A DNA stretch of 64,000 bases from Gordonia polyisoprenivorans. GTDB taxonomy: Bacteria > Actinomycetota > Actinomycetes > Mycobacteriales > Mycobacteriaceae. Positions 63,906-64,000 of the stretch are shown piece after piece. Each line of letters starts with the position of its first letter. Position 1 is the first letter of the stretch. Below the pieces are notes generated by a model that was given only the letters and a program-made list of their open reading frames with translations, was not told where the DNA came from and searched no databases. The DNA is taken from assembly GCF_017654315.1 (NCBI RefSeq), contig NZ_CP072203.1, forward strand, positions 4,526,001 through 4,590,000. The letters are read 5' to 3'. The position numbers and the translations under genes are program-made.

Positions 63906-64000
63906 TCAGAACAACCGTCCGGCGTCCTCGGCGGACGGTTCCTCCAGACTCAGCAGGATGCGTTTGCGCTCGAGCCCACCACCGAATCCAGTAAGCGAAC
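63906..64000 (-). CDS. 3' end of a probable methylated-DNA--cysteine methyltransferase (partial)
   Basis: The minus strand from the window edge encodes SLTGFGGGLERKRILLSLEE and ends AEDAGRLF before TGA at 63906-63908. TGFGGGLERKR followed by a short Leu-rich helix is the usual tail of Ogt-type alkyltransferases. The active site is outside the window, so the call is by tail pattern. It would be a second gene of this type besides 24826-25425. Confidence 0.6.
   Translation of the reverse strand, partial: SLTGFGGGLERKRILLSLEEPSAEDAGRLF

Overview
The window is high-GC actinobacterial DNA from a mycolic-acid-containing genus, most likely Gordonia or a close relative. The pointers are an MspA-type porin, an Lsr2 nucleoid protein, DUF222/13E12-type HNH genes with their intergenic repeats, strongly G/C-ending codons, and frequent GTG starts with ATGA/GTGA overlaps. 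No whole-genome comparison was possible, so the genus is inference.

Regions. 1-9.5 kb: catabolic genes, with an MpaB-like oxygenase, two adjacent acyl-CoA dehydrogenases, and what reads clearly as a guaiacol O-demethylase locus (AraC regulator, P450 gcoA, three-domain reductase gcoB); then a small HNH protein, a lipid kinase and a HIT protein. 9.5-12 kb: a DUF222/HNH gene bracketed by palindromic intergenic repeats. 12-35.8 kb: ordinary chromosomal genes, including divergent LysR/transporter and TetR/SDR pairs with visible inverted-repeat operators, ychF, an Ada-AlkA/Ogt alkylation-repair pair, rmuC, a cell-wall amidase, CobW-TrhO, lsr2 and a membrane DsbA-like protein.

35.9-48.2 kb is an accessory island that starts just after a tRNA-Ala gene. 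It carries an operon of an MspA-family porin, a small membrane protein, a 983-residue secreted polymorphic-toxin-like protein and its presumed immunity protein, the last three joined by ATGA overlaps. Behind it lies a low-GC row of orphan or broken immunity-like genes. Two ISL3-family insertion sequences, each with a perfect 8-bp target duplication, have split two of these genes, and an IS3 remnant lies among them. 48.2-57.6 kb: an FMN monooxygenase, an Erm-type rRNA methyltransferase with a structured leader, a LuxR regulator beside a P450 with its middle deleted, a MerR regulator and an aminotransferase.

57.6-61.6 kb is the most interesting intact module: four tightly packed genes for a J-domain/pseudokinase-like protein, a VWA protein, a divergent adenylosuccinate-synthetase-like enzyme and an NrtR-like Nudix/winged-helix protein with a degenerate Nudix box. 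I know of no described function for this set. 61.6-64 kb: repeats, an IS110 element with a structured non-coding end, a truncated second copy of the DUF222/HNH gene and the 3' end of a probable alkyltransferase gene.
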